From Niallia nealsonii (GTDB taxonomy: Bacteria; Bacillota; Bacilli; Bacillales; Cytobacillaceae): a stretch of DNA of 64,000 nt. How positions within the stretch are numbered: the stretch's first letter is position 1; every line of letters starts with the position of its first letter. The stretch covers positions 1-64,000 of the forward strand of contig NZ_PISE01000026.1 in the NCBI RefSeq assembly GCF_002835805.1, in the 5' to 3' direction. A model generated the notes under the pieces. It was not told the origin of the DNA. It made no database searches and was given only the letters and a program-made list of their open reading frames with translations. Of this stretch, positions 9,225 to 18,678 are shown in pieces. Made by a program: the position numbers and the translations under genes.

Positions 9225-10983
9225 CCTCATTCCCCCATTGTCTTATTTCTCTGATTGGAAGCCTAATCGTAATTTTTGTTCCCCTATTTGGTTCACTTTC
9301 CAGCAAAAAAATGGCTTTTCGGCCATACAGCTCTTTTATCCGTTTAGATATATTCCATAATGCCGTACCAGTGCCTTTTTCGGAATGTACTGTTTTATTT
9401 CCGAGCATTAATAGTAATTCCTCCGACATGCCCTTCCCGTTGTCTTCTACCATCAGCACAAGAAAGTCATGTTGTCTATAGCCTGTTAAATAGATATCCC
9501 CTTTTTTTGTGGCAGAAAAAGCATGTCTTAATGTATTTTCGATTAATGGCTGTAGAACAAATGGTGGAACTAATACATTATGTAAAGAAGAATCGATCGA
9601 ACAATGAAGGGAAAATTTATCAGGAAATCTCGCTTTTTCTAATGCCAAAAAGGCGTCAACATGCTCTAATTCTTGTTTGAGTGGGATATACATGTTTTTT
9701 GATCCTTGCAGATTGCTGCGAAAAAAAGCACTTAATTGATGAACCATCCTTCTCGCTTTATCCCGATCCGTTCGGATTAAGGCAGCAATCGTATTCATGC
9801 TGTTAAATAAAAAATGTGGATGAATTTGAGCCTGCAGTGCTTTAATTTCTGCATCTTTTAATAGTTTTTGCTGGTTTTCCGCTTCTGCTAGTTCTAATTG
9901 CATGGAAAATAACTTGCTTAATCCTTCTGCTAATTTATATTCAACAATTCCCATATTTTTCGAATTTGTAAAATATAACTTTAATGTTCCAACAATTTTC
10001 TGATTTGCTTTTAACGGAAGCACAATCGCAGCTTGCAATGGACATTCTAGATGAGAGCAATGAATCTCTTTTTTAGTGATGGCAGTAACTATTTTCCCTG
10101 ATGCAAGCACATGCCTGGTTAATTCGGTTTCTGTTTTTTCTAAAGGAATATGGTGGTCCGATCCAATGCCAATATGAGTTAGCACCATGGTTCGATTTGT
10201 AATGGCTACTGCTTCTGCTGATGTTGCTGCAATAATAATCTGTGCTGCATGGCGACTTGATTCAGGAGTTAGGCCAAGACGGAAATAGGGCAAAGTGCTT
10301 TGCGCAATATCTAATGCAACTTCTGTTTGCGCTGCTTTTGTTTGTTCTTCTTCCGATAAAATACTTTGAATCAAATAAATAAAAACTAAAATGCCAAATC
10401 CATTAATGATAACCATCGGTACAGTGATAACAGATACCAATCCGAAAGCGCTATCAAATGGTTTTGCCAAAAGAAGAATAATTGCCATTTGCAACAGTTC
10501 CATACAAATGCAAATAAAGACTGTTTTAAATGGAGGATTTTGAAAAAAACGATATTTTCTGCCGATTAATCCAGTAAGAAGCCCAGCTATAATAGTCGAA
10601 ATCCCACATGCAATGCTTGTAAAGCCACCTAATGTAAATCGGTGCAATCCTGCAATAAGTCCGACTCCAAACCCGACAGCAGGCCCTCCTAATAACCCGC
10701 CAATCGCCACTCCCATAATGCGTGTATTGGCAATTGCTGTACTTTCCTCTAGATTGGTCTGCCAGGAATGAGACATAATGTTTCCCTTCTCAATCGCCAC
10801 CCCTGTATAATTGCTGATGATACCAAACACTCCAAAAATGAACATAAGCAGCATTTTTTCTTGGAAGTCATACTCCCTTTCTTTTTGTATCATCCCACGA
10901 AACAGCGATACACGAGAAAGCAAAAAAGCAAATAATACTAAGATACCGACTCTTTCTATCATAATAGGCAAAAGGATAATCAA
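9196..10983 (-). CDS. lytS: LytS-type sensor histidine kinase
   Basis: Membrane sensor kinase of 595 residues. The N-terminal part (about 1-210) is a 5TM-5TMR_LYT domain with MMIERVG-like start and PAVGFGVGLIAGLHRFTLGG; then a GAF-like domain (about 225-360), a HisKA_7TM/His_kinase domain with ALQAQIHPHFLFNSMNTIAALIR (phospho-histidine near residue 394) and an HATPase with PPFVLQPLIENTLRHA, VEDNGKGM and GTGTALWNISKRI. The start is TTG, supported by AGGAGG 7 bases upstream. Related kinases BtsS and LytS respond to pyruvate; I infer that here because of cstA. Confidence 0.9.
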   Translation of the reverse strand: MIILLPIMIERVGILVLFAFLLSRVSLFRGMIQKEREYDFQEKMLLMFIFGVFGIISNYTGVAIEKGNIMSHSWQTNLEESTAIANTRIMGVAIGGLLGGPAVGFGVGLIAGLHRFTLGGFTSIACGISTIIAGLLTGLIGRKYRFFQNPPFKTVFICICMELLQMAIILLLAKPFDSAFGLVSVITVPMVIINGFGILVFIYLIQSILSEEEQTKAAQTEVALDIAQSTLPYFRLGLTPESSRHAAQIIIAATSAEAVAITNRTMVLTHIGIGSDHHIPLEKTETELTRHVLASGKIVTAITKKEIHCSHLECPLQAAIVLPLKANQKIVGTLKLYFTNSKNMGIVEYKLAEGLSKLFSMQLELAEAENQQKLLKDAEIKALQAQIHPHFLFNSMNTIAALIRTDRDKARRMVHQLSAFFRSNLQGSKNMYIPLKQELEHVDAFLALEKARFPDKFSLHCSIDSSLHNVLVPPFVLQPLIENTLRHAFSATKKGDIYLTGYRQHDFLVLMVEDNGKGMSEELLLMLGNKTVHSEKGTGTALWNISKRIKELYGRKAIFLLESEPNRGTKITIRLPIREIRQWGNEDVESISSGR

Positions 10984-11175
10984 TGGTTTTCCTCCTTTCT
11001 ATGCCCGCATACTTTTATTATACTGAATTACAGTTTGTTCGCATCCTTTTTTGCATATATTTCCTGTTTTTATAGGAAAATCCTTCCTTGTAAAAAAACG
11101 AGAGGAACTGTACATGCCATTCTCCTTTTTCCTATGGTATGATAAAAAAATGAATAAAACATGGGGGTATTTATC

Positions 11176-11805
11176 ATGGCAAAGAAAAAATATTATGTAG
11201 TATGGAATGGCAGAAAACCTGGTATTTATACAACCTGGGCCGAATGTGAGAAGCAGACAAAAGGATATCAAGGGGCCTCTTTTAAATCATTTCCTACTTT
11301 ACCAGAAGCAGAACAAGCATATGGACAAGGAAAAAATACAACAAACAGCACTCGAACTGCTAGTGCTGGAAATAAAAAAACTTCGTCTTCTCCTGCTCCA
11401 GCAATTGAGGAAAACAGCGTCTCAGTAGATGCAGCATGCAGCGGCAATCCAGGAATGATGGAATATAGAGGAGTACATACAAAAACAGGGGAAACGATTT
11501 TTCATTATGGACCAGTACTGGGCACTAATAATATCGGAGAATTCCTTGGCATCGTTCATGCATTGGCACACTTGCAAAAAGAAGGAAAAAATACAACGAT
11601 CTATACAGACAGCATGACGGCGCTTGCATGGGTCCGCAATAAAAAGGCCAATACAACGCTTGTAAGAGACGATCGTACAGAAGCTCTTTGGCAAAAAGTG
11701 GAGGGTGCGGAAAAATGGCTCAAAGAAAATAGTTATTCCAATAAAGTAATCAAATGGGATACAAAACGTTACGGGGAAATAAAGGCAGATTTTGGGAGAA
11801 AATAA
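11176..11805 (+). CDS. rnhA: Ribonuclease HI with N-terminal hybrid-binding domain
   Basis: Cleaves RNA in RNA-DNA hybrids. The 209-residue protein has an N-terminal caulimovirus-type hybrid-binding domain (YYVVWNGRKPGIYTTWAECE, residues 5-50), a linker rich in Thr, Ser and Ala (about 55-80), and an RNase H domain with the four acidic residues in VSVDAACSGNPG, NNIGEFLGIVHAL, IYTDSMTAL and GEIKADFGRK. The arrangement and sequence match the structurally studied Bacillus halodurans enzyme. The ATG at 11176 is chosen because GGGGG precedes it by 8 bases. It is transcribed alone, divergent from lytS. Confidence 0.93.
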   Translation: MAKKKYYVVWNGRKPGIYTTWAECEKQTKGYQGASFKSFPTLPEAEQAYGQGKNTTNSTRTASAGNKKTSSSPAPAIEENSVSVDAACSGNPGMMEYRGVHTKTGETIFHYGPVLGTNNIGEFLGIVHALAHLQKEGKNTTIYTDSMTALAWVRNKKANTTLVRDDRTEALWQKVEGAEKWLKENSYSNKVIKWDTKRYGEIKADFGRK

Positions 11806-11908
11806 GCCAACAATAAAAGGGTAAAATAAAAATAACAGGTTCGGTTTTGAAGTGAAAAGTATCAATTCACGACTAAACTTCTATTATAAATCGAACTGGT
11901 AATAACAA

Positions 11909-11967
11909 TAAATTCAAAAAAAAGCAGAGGATTTCGTATCCTTCTGCTCTTTTTTGAATTTATTAAT
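11909..11967. terminator. Terminator downstream of rnhA
   Basis: GCAGAGGAT / ATCCTTCTGC stem with one bulged base, extended by A-rich and T-rich arms on both sides. It lies about 105 bases past the rnhA stop. Confidence 0.6.
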
Positions 11968-12085
11968 TTCTAGTCTAAAAACTTACACCATAGAACTCTT
12001 TGTAATTTTATGGAATATACTAGGATGTTTGCTAAAAGATTATTGTTTTTCGAATAGTTTCCATGAGTAAATCTATTGTTAAGAC

Positions 12086-12206
12086 AGGTTGATTGGAGTG
12101 AAAGGTACGTGACTCCTTGTGGGATTAGCGGGACAGATGAGACCCCGCAGTCGATACGCCGAAGAGGCTCACCGCGCAGCGAGCATCCCTTCACTGCAAT
12201 CAACCT
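12086..12206 (+). repeat. Dispersed GC-rich repeat, copy 1 of family R1
   Basis: A 121-base element bounded by near-perfect 20-base inverted repeats (12086-12105 and 12187-12206). Its core reads GACTCCTTGTGGGATTAGCG then GGACAGATGAGACC. A related copy lies at 44825-44923. From memory, similar GACTCCTGYGGGA...GAGACCCC elements are abundant in many Bacillaceae genomes. It is much richer in GC than its surroundings. Confidence 0.75.
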
Positions 12207-12260
12207 ACTCCTTTAAAAGCAACAAAGTTTACGAAAACAGCCATATACTAAGCATCAGAT

Positions 12261-12608
12261 TTAAATTCCATAATGTATCATGTATTTCTGCTCTTCTTTT
12301 GCCTGTATAATTTTTAAAGCTAATTCACTAAGTTCAGCAGATTGTTTAAAGTATCTGGAAGACGTGACAACATCATAAAATATTGATAATGACTCCTGTG
12401 GGATAATTGTAATTCCGTAATAGGCTAAACCATATTCTGGTCGAGTAAATGAGTGAAAGTAGGTTTTTATGATAGATAAATGTTCATATAAACTTTGGAT
12501 AATATCATCATCAACTGAAATACAATGGTATTTTTGCGGGGTATAATCGTTGTAATTTTTCTCCCTGTTAAAATCATCAATTATCCCAAATTCATGTACA
12601 CAAGGCAT
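12261..12608 (-). CDS. Small conserved-looking protein of unknown function
   Basis: A 115-residue protein starting MPCVHEFGIID at the ATG at 12608, with AGGG 8 bases upstream. I do not recognise a named domain. It is acidic and soluble-looking with no signal peptide or membrane helix; it has a helical C-terminal part (SAELSELALKIIQAKEEQKYM). I recall closely similar hypothetical proteins in Bacillus, but no function. It is separated from parC by about 150 bases. Confidence 0.7.
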   Translation of the reverse strand: MPCVHEFGIIDDFNREKNYNDYTPQKYHCISVDDDIIQSLYEHLSIIKTYFHSFTRPEYGLAYYGITIIPQESLSIFYDVVTSSRYFKQSAELSELALKIIQAKEEQKYMIHYGI

Positions 12609-12730
12609 AGACAACACCCTTTCTTAAAGAAACACCATATCCTTCTGACTTAATTTATCATGCAAGTCCTTAAACTTGTAAAAATAGCTGAAGCACTTTA
12701 CTTTACTTCAGCCCAGACTGTCGACAAACT

Positions 12731-12765
12731 GAGAGCATCTGTAGCTTAAACAGATGCTCCTTTTT
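12731..12765 (+). terminator. Hairpin with T-run between parC and the 115-residue gene
   Basis: Perfect 9-base stem (12731-12739 with 12749-12757) followed on the plus strand by seven T. Its polarity favours plus-strand termination although the nearby genes are on the minus strand; on the minus strand it lacks a T-run. Confidence 0.5.
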
Positions 12766-15192
12766 TTATTCTTCTGTGGTTTCTATCCACATAGTTTTTA
12801 CTTTTCCTGCATCGCTTTCATCTATCACAAAAGAACCATTTGAATAGCGGTCATTAAAACGAATCGGCTCAACGGCAATTTGTTCGATTTCGCCCTTTTC
12901 TGTTTCTAAATAGAGAACATCTTGTTTATGGACAATTGCCATACCGACAATTCGATGGGGATTTGCTTTTAGTTCCCTTAACATCACAACACCCCGTTTG
13001 GCTCTGCCTGTGTTTTCAAATTCCGTAAGTTTCATTTTTTTGACAGAGCCCCTCTGTGTTAAAATAACGACACTTTGTTCTTTTGCATTGGTAATGAGTT
13101 TGCCTGATACAACAAAATCTTTTTCTTTTAAGTTTACTCCTTTAACCCCAGCAGCACGCACACCCACTATATTGACTTCTTCTTCATGGAAACGAAGTGC
13201 ATAGCCGCTATAGGTGGCAACAAGCACTTCTTCCTTGCCTGTTGTAAGATGCACATCCACTACTTCATCATCGCCTTTTAAATTAATGGCAACAAGAGGT
13301 TTCGAATAGCGCTGTGCTTTATATTGATTTAATTCTGATTTTTTTGCCATGCCATTTTTCGTAAAGAACAATAAGTATCCTGATGTTTCAAAATCTTTAA
13401 CTGGAATGGCTTGGATAATGCATTCATCCCGGTCAATCGGAATAATGTTGGAAATATGCTGTCCTAAATCTTTCCAGCGGATATCTGGCAATAAATGAAC
13501 AGGACAATATAAATAATTTCCTTTATTCGTAAATAATAAAACGACTTCTGTTGTATTAATGTCGATTTTCTTTAAAATCCGATCACTATCTTTCATACCA
13601 AAATCCTGGCCATTGCTTGCAGCATAGGAACGTTGGCTTGTACGTTTTATGTATCCTTCTTTTGTCACCGTCACAATCACATCTTCACTGGCAACAAGCA
13701 CTTCTAAATTGATTTTAATTTCTTCAATTTCTGCTTGAATGATAGTGCGTCTCGGTGTTTCAAAACGTTTTTTTACATCTTTTAACTCTTTTTTAATCAC
13801 AGAAAGCAATTTTTTTTCACTTGCTAAAATAGCTGTCCACTCCGCGATTTTTTTGGCAAGATCCTTTGCTTCAGCTTGCAATGCGGTAATATCTGTATTG
13901 GTTAATCGATACAACTGCAAGGAGACAATAGCTTCTGCTTGAGGCTCCGTAAATTGAAAAGCGGAGATTAAATTATCTTTTGCATTCCGTTTATCTTTTG
14001 ATGCACGGATAGTTGCAATCACTTCATCTAAAATCGACAGCGCTTTAATCAATCCATCTACAATATGTTGGCGCTCTTTTGCTTTTTCTAAATCAAATTG
14101 TGTGCGTTTTGTTACTACTTCTTTTTGATGTTCAATATAAGCATCCAAAAGCGGCAAAATGCCCATTAGCTTTGGCCGTTTATTATAGATTGCTACCATA
14201 TTAAAACTATACGTAATCTGCAAATCCGTGTTTTTATATAAAAAATGCAAAATGCCATTAGCATCTGTTTCTTTTTTTAATTCTATTACGATACGCAAGC
14301 CAGTGCGGTCTGTCTCATCGCGGACTTCGGCAATTCCTTCTACTTTACGATCTAAGCGAAGTTCATCAATTTTTTTGACAAGATTGCTTTTGTTGATTTC
14401 ATATGGAATTTCCGTGATGACAATTTGCTGCTTGCCGCCTCTAAGTTCTTCCATTTCCGTTTTGCCTCGAACGACAATTTTTCCTTTACCGGTTTCATAA
14501 GCTTTCTTTAAACCTTCAACCCCTTGAATAATACCGCCAGTCGGGAAATCTGGTCCTTTAATATGCTCCATAATATCGTCAACCGAACAAGTAGGATGAT
14601 CCATTCGTTCAATTACTCCATCAATCACTTCTCCTAAATGATGGGGAGGAATATCAGTTGCATACCCTGCTGAAATCCCAGTCGAACCATTTACAAGCAA
14701 GTTAGGAAACTTTGCTGGAAGCACGGTCGGTTCATTGGATGTATCATCAAAGTTTGGAATAAATTCTACTGTTCTTTTTTCGATATCTTTTAAGAGTTCT
14801 GCAGAAATGGCTGATAATCTTGCTTCTGTATAACGCATCGCTGCAGGTGGATCTCCGTCTAAACTTCCGTTGTTGCCATGCATTTGTATCAATACATTGC
14901 GCAGCTTCCATTCTTGGCTCATCCGCACCATTGCATCATAAACAGATGAATCTCCATGTGGGTGATAGTTCCCGATTACATTTCCGACTGTTTTTGCTGA
15001 TTTGCGGAAATTCTTTTCTTGGGTGTTTCCATCCACATGCATCGCATAAAGAATGCGGCGCTGTACTGGTTTTAAGCCATCTCTTGCATCAGGCAGTGCC
15101 CGCTCTTGAATAATATATTTACTGTACCGTCCAAAACGGTCGCCGAGAACGTCCTCTAGGGGCAAATCACGAAATTGTTCTGTTGAACTCAT
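12766..15192 (-). CDS. parC: DNA topoisomerase IV subunit A
   Basis: Breakage-reunion subunit that decatenates daughter chromosomes together with ParE. At 808 residues it has the family length. The winged-helix/tower region begins with LEDVLGDRFGRYSKYIIQERALPDARDGLKPVQRRIL; the active tyrosine lies in AAMRYTEARLS near residue 120. The quinolone-determining region HPHGDSSVYDAM has the Ser that is the wild-type, sensitive form. The C-terminal beta-propeller (about 500-808) lacks the full GyrA box, as expected for ParC. The ATG overlaps the parE stop codon by 4 bases (ATGA), so translation is coupled. Confidence 0.96.
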   Translation of the reverse strand: MSSTEQFRDLPLEDVLGDRFGRYSKYIIQERALPDARDGLKPVQRRILYAMHVDGNTQEKNFRKSAKTVGNVIGNYHPHGDSSVYDAMVRMSQEWKLRNVLIQMHGNNGSLDGDPPAAMRYTEARLSAISAELLKDIEKRTVEFIPNFDDTSNEPTVLPAKFPNLLVNGSTGISAGYATDIPPHHLGEVIDGVIERMDHPTCSVDDIMEHIKGPDFPTGGIIQGVEGLKKAYETGKGKIVVRGKTEMEELRGGKQQIVITEIPYEINKSNLVKKIDELRLDRKVEGIAEVRDETDRTGLRIVIELKKETDANGILHFLYKNTDLQITYSFNMVAIYNKRPKLMGILPLLDAYIEHQKEVVTKRTQFDLEKAKERQHIVDGLIKALSILDEVIATIRASKDKRNAKDNLISAFQFTEPQAEAIVSLQLYRLTNTDITALQAEAKDLAKKIAEWTAILASEKKLLSVIKKELKDVKKRFETPRRTIIQAEIEEIKINLEVLVASEDVIVTVTKEGYIKRTSQRSYAASNGQDFGMKDSDRILKKIDINTTEVVLLFTNKGNYLYCPVHLLPDIRWKDLGQHISNIIPIDRDECIIQAIPVKDFETSGYLLFFTKNGMAKKSELNQYKAQRYSKPLVAINLKGDDEVVDVHLTTGKEEVLVATYSGYALRFHEEEVNIVGVRAAGVKGVNLKEKDFVVSGKLITNAKEQSVVILTQRGSVKKMKLTEFENTGRAKRGVVMLRELKANPHRIVGMAIVHKQDVLYLETEKGEIEQIAVEPIRFNDRYSNGSFVIDESDAGKVKTMWIETTEE

Positions 15193-17168
15193 GATTGACT
15201 TCCCTCCTCTGCAACCACAATATTTTCATTTTCCAAAATGCTTCCATCTTCTTCTAAACCAAATGCCACATTGGATTCAATCCATTTCCGTCGTGGTTCG
15301 ACTTTATCGCCCATTAATGTTGTTACACGGCGTTCTGCTCGGGCAATATCATCAATTTTTACCCGTATTAACGTTCTTGTTTCTGGGTTCATCGTCGTAT
15401 CCCATAATTGATCAGCGTTCATTTCTCCAAGTCCTTTATAACGCTGCAGGGTGTAGCCTTTGCCGATTTTTTTAATCGCATCCTGCAGATCATCATCGCT
15501 CCAGGAATATTCGATCTTTTCATTTTTGCCTGTACCTTTGCTTACTTTATATAAAGGGGGCAGAGCAATATAGACTTTTCCTGCTTCAATAAGTGGTTTC
15601 ATGTAGCGGTAAAAAAAAGTCAACAGCAATACTTGAATATGAGCGCCGTCCGTATCTGCATCTGTCATAATAATAATTTTTTCATAATTAGAATCTTCTA
15701 CATTAAATTCTGCACCAACACCACTGCCAATTGCATGAATAATCGTGTTGATTTCTTCATTTTTAAAAATATCGGCAAGTTTTGCTTTTTCTGTATTAAT
15801 AACTTTCCCCCGAAGCGGCAGCACTGCTTGAAAACGGCGGTCTCTTCCTTGTTTGGCCGATCCTCCCGCAGAGTCCCCTTCGACTAAATACAATTCATTT
15901 TTTAATGGATTGCGAGATTGTGCTGGCGTTAATTTGCCGGAAAGAACCGCTTCTGAACGTTTTCTTTTTTTGCCGCCTCTTGCTTCTTCCCTAGCTTTTC
16001 TCGCAGCTTCTCTTGCTTGATAGGCTTTTATCGCCTTTTTGATCAAAAGCGAACTGGTTTCTGGATTTTCTTCTAAAAAATAAGCAAGATGTTCTGATAC
16101 AACAGCATCCACTGCAGACCTTGCTTCACTTGTGCCTAATTTTCCTTTTGTTTGTCCTTCAAACTGTAGCAGATCTTCTGGTACACGCACAGAAACAATT
16201 GCCGCAAGCCCTTCACGAATATCCGATCCGTCCAAATTTTTATCTTTTTCTTTTAAAAGATTTACTTTTCTTGCATATTCATTAAACATTCTTGTCATTG
16301 CTGTTTTGGACCCAGCTTCATGTGTTCCTCCGTCTTTTGTGCGGACATTATTAACAAAGGACAGCACATTTTCTGAATAGCCATCGTTAAATTGAAAAGC
16401 AAACTCTACTTCAATGCCATTGCTTTCGCCTTCTAAACTGACAACTGGATGCAAGGTGTCTTTTTCCTCATTTAAATATTCGACAAATGCTTCAATCCCA
16501 TTCTCATACAAGAAAACATTATGAAGATCATGTCTATCATCAATCAATTCAATCCTTAAACCTTTTAATAAAAATGCAGACTCTCTCAACCGCTCACTTA
16601 ATGTTTCAAAATTATAAGTTGTAGTAGAGAAAATCGTTGGATCTGGCTTAAAATGAATGGTTGTGCCTGTTTGTGTGGTTTTTCCTTTTTTTTCAAGCGT
16701 TGTAACTGGTTTACCCCCATGTTCAAAACGCTGTTCATAAATAAAACCATCTCGTTTAATTTTGACAACGACCCATTCAGACAAAGCATTCACAACAGAA
16801 GCGCCGACCCCGTGCAAACCGCCGCTTGTTTTATAGCTTCCTTGTCCAAACTTTCCTCCTGCATGAAGAATAGTAAAAATGACTTCCGGCGTCGGTTTGC
16901 CAATTTTATGCATTCCAGTAGGCATTCCTCTTCCTTTGTCTTGTACACTAATACTATTATCCCGATGTATTTTTACAATGATCGCATCTCCAAATCCGGC
17001 TAATGCTTCATCGACCGCGTTATCTACAATTTCATATACTAAATGATGCAATCCTCTTGAATCCGTGCTGCCAATATACATGCCAGGACGTTTTCTCACT
17101 GCTTCCAGCCCTTCTAAGACCTGTATGGCATCATCGTTATAATCAAATGTTTGCTGAGTTTTTGCCAC
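15189..17168 (-). CDS. parE: DNA topoisomerase IV subunit B
   Basis: ATPase subunit of topoisomerase IV. It shows the GHKL ATP site (DNAVDEALAGFGD, GRGMPTG, GGLHGVGASVVNALS) in the first 150 residues, the transducer domain, and the TOPRIM domain with EGDSAGGSAKQGRDR and DADTDGAHI, followed by QRYKGLGEMNADQLW. The start is probably GTG at 17168 (protein beginning VAKTQQTF, 659 residues), since AAAGGGG lies 7 bases before it; the ATG at 17174 would leave only 1 base. This gives a length close to the B. subtilis protein. Confidence 0.95.
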   Translation of the reverse strand: MAKTQQTFDYNDDAIQVLEGLEAVRKRPGMYIGSTDSRGLHHLVYEIVDNAVDEALAGFGDAIIVKIHRDNSISVQDKGRGMPTGMHKIGKPTPEVIFTILHAGGKFGQGSYKTSGGLHGVGASVVNALSEWVVVKIKRDGFIYEQRFEHGGKPVTTLEKKGKTTQTGTTIHFKPDPTIFSTTTYNFETLSERLRESAFLLKGLRIELIDDRHDLHNVFLYENGIEAFVEYLNEEKDTLHPVVSLEGESNGIEVEFAFQFNDGYSENVLSFVNNVRTKDGGTHEAGSKTAMTRMFNEYARKVNLLKEKDKNLDGSDIREGLAAIVSVRVPEDLLQFEGQTKGKLGTSEARSAVDAVVSEHLAYFLEENPETSSLLIKKAIKAYQAREAARKAREEARGGKKRKRSEAVLSGKLTPAQSRNPLKNELYLVEGDSAGGSAKQGRDRRFQAVLPLRGKVINTEKAKLADIFKNEEINTIIHAIGSGVGAEFNVEDSNYEKIIIMTDADTDGAHIQVLLLTFFYRYMKPLIEAGKVYIALPPLYKVSKGTGKNEKIEYSWSDDDLQDAIKKIGKGYTLQRYKGLGEMNADQLWDTTMNPETRTLIRVKIDDIARAERRVTTLMGDKVEPRRKWIESNVAFGLEEDGSILENENIVVAEEGSQS

Positions 17169-17574
17169 ATACATACCCCTTTCACCTTTAAAACACGACA
17201 TGTTCTCTTTTTATGTATCATGTCGAACAATTGTTTATGTATTCGTCCAATATCTAAATTTCCCTTTAATTTATCTCCAAATTTTTTTGGAAATTATCAT
17301 TTGGCCGTAAAAGCAACAAAAAGAAGGTCATAAACATCCCCCCTTCTTTTCGCCACATTATTTACTAAAAAAATAAGAAGCATAACCATTTAAACTAAAA
17401 AACGAAGTGAAAAATGTTTTTATTTTTACAAATGCAGTAAATAATCCACAACAAGAACAATTGTTCTGTTTTTTTATTGTATCATTTTTTTTTAAAACGA
17501 GAAATCTTTTTCTTTTTTTGGTTTATTTTTTGCACAGGTACTCATCATATACTATTACTAAAAAAAGAAAAAGT
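17169..17574. other. Gene-free region upstream of parE
   Basis: AT-rich DNA expected to contain the parE-parC promoter. No supported open frame. In B. subtilis plsY lies divergent in this position; nothing resembling it is present here. Confidence 0.5.
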
Positions 17575-17693
17575 TATTTTTATAAAGTAAAACTTCAATC
17601 AGTGGAGGTTCTTCATCCACACCTAGATTTCTTCTGCCTTCTCCTAATCCTTTAGGTAAAGATCTTACTGTGTTCCGTTAATGCAAGATAAAG
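17575..17693 (+). repeat. Dispersed structured repeat, copy A of family R2
   Basis: About 119 bases beginning with ATAAAGTAAAACTTCAATCA and ending with GTTAATGCAAGATAAA. It aligns with the element at 50388-50551 and in part with 25683-25784. It contains the CCTAGATTTCT and CCTTTAGGT blocks that can pair in all copies. Confidence 0.7.
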
Positions 17694-17903
17694 TATTATT
17701 TACGTAAATGTCTATATTATGTTAACACAGAATGATAGGAAAAAAAACTTGACGCTCATTTTCCTTATGTATGGTTCTAGGGAAAAAGATTCTTTTAAAA
17801 AAAGAAATCTCCTAAAAAATAAAAAGAGAGATCCATGCCAAAACAGACAATCCCCATTAAAATTCTGTCTGCAAAAAGGCAATGAACCCAACTTTTCACT
17901 CTA
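17694..17903. other. Gene-free stretch after the repeat
   Basis: AT-rich DNA between repeat R2-A and the CoA-binding protein gene. No clear gene; an ACAGACA/TGTCTG inverted pair near 17842-17873 may act as terminator for the CoA-binding protein gene. Confidence 0.35.
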
Positions 17904-18320
17904 TTATTTTGTTAAAGCATGCTCCACTTTAATGCAGCGATCCATAATAACCGTATATCCTTTTTCTGCTAAACGCTGAAATGTTTCTTCATGGGCCACT
18001 CCGAGTTGAGCCCAAAATACATCTGCATCTATTTTTTCAAACTGATCGGCCACTTCGGGCAAATATTCTGATCTTCTAAAAACATTCACAATATCCACAT
18101 GACCTGTTATATCAGACAAATTGGCAACAGCTTTCACTCCAAAAACTTCTTGTATAGTTGGATTGACAGGAATAATTTCATAGCCTGCCTCTTTCATTGC
18201 ATAGCTTACCATATAAGAAGTTCTTTCCGGATTGTCGCTTAATCCAACCACTGCAATTCTTTTTGCTTTTTTTAAAAGTTCACCAATTTCTTGTCTGCTA
18301 GGATTTTCGATTGCCATCAT
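17904..18320 (-). CDS. CoA-binding domain protein (YneT/YccU-like)
   Basis: A 138-residue single-domain Rossmann-fold protein of the CoA_binding_2 family. RIAVVGLSDNPERTSYMVS near residue 20 is the nucleotide-binding glycine-rich loop; GYEIIPVNPTIQEVFG, VDIVNVFRRSEYLPEV and VIMDRCIKVEH are typical of the family. No enzyme activity is known for it. The ribosome site AAGGAG lies 5 bases before the ATG. Its place upstream of parE-parC on the same strand matches yneT in B. subtilis, though here about 735 bases lie between. Confidence 0.88.
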   Translation of the reverse strand: MMAIENPSRQEIGELLKKAKRIAVVGLSDNPERTSYMVSYAMKEAGYEIIPVNPTIQEVFGVKAVANLSDITGHVDIVNVFRRSEYLPEVADQFEKIDADVFWAQLGVAHEETFQRLAEKGYTVIMDRCIKVEHALTK

Positions 18321-18626
18321 TATCTCTCCTTTTGTCTTATCTCCGGATTAAAAACAGTAAAGTTATAAATGGTCTCTACTGATGGAAGTTCCCTTTTATC
18401 TATTCCCAATCAGTAAAAATAACAAACGCCTTGAAAAAGTAAGCGTTTACTCTAATGATTTTAATCTCTCTTTTAATTGTCTAAAATAATGCTGTTAAAT
18501 TATGATAACAAATTTTATTGGCGAAAGAAAAGAAAAAAACCATAAACAAAAGGATATTTGGTGAATTTTCATCAGAAAAAGTGCCAGCAAATAGAACGTC
18601 TTATACGTTGCATGCTTAATAACAGC
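18321..18626. other. Gene-free region
   Basis: AT-rich spacer between the GH18 gene and the CoA-binding gene. It must carry the promoter of the latter. No supported frame seen. Confidence 0.45.
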
Positions 18627-18665
18627 AAAAAGTTTGGCTGCACAAATGGACAGCCAAACTTTTTT
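18627..18665. terminator. Terminator after the GH18 gene
   Basis: Perfect 14-base stem (18627-18640 with 18651-18664) with A and T tracts on both sides, 13 bases past the stop codon. Confidence 0.85.
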
Positions 18666-18678
18666 AGCATGAATAAAA

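Larger units (their letters stand above)
11806..12260. other. Gene-free region with terminator and repeat
   Basis: About 450 bases after rnhA. It holds a GTTCGRTTT inverted repeat (about 11840-11900), a terminator and a 121-base dispersed repeat described separately. Open frames here follow the repeat and lack ribosome sites. Confidence 0.6.

Noticed and set aside
11422-11865. Minus-strand frame of 147 codons across rnhA
   Set aside because: Fully antisense to the RNase H domain, which is strongly supported; no ribosome site.
12119-12310. Plus-strand frame of 63 codons
   Set aside because: Begins inside repeat R1 and runs antisense into the 115-residue gene; no ribosome site.
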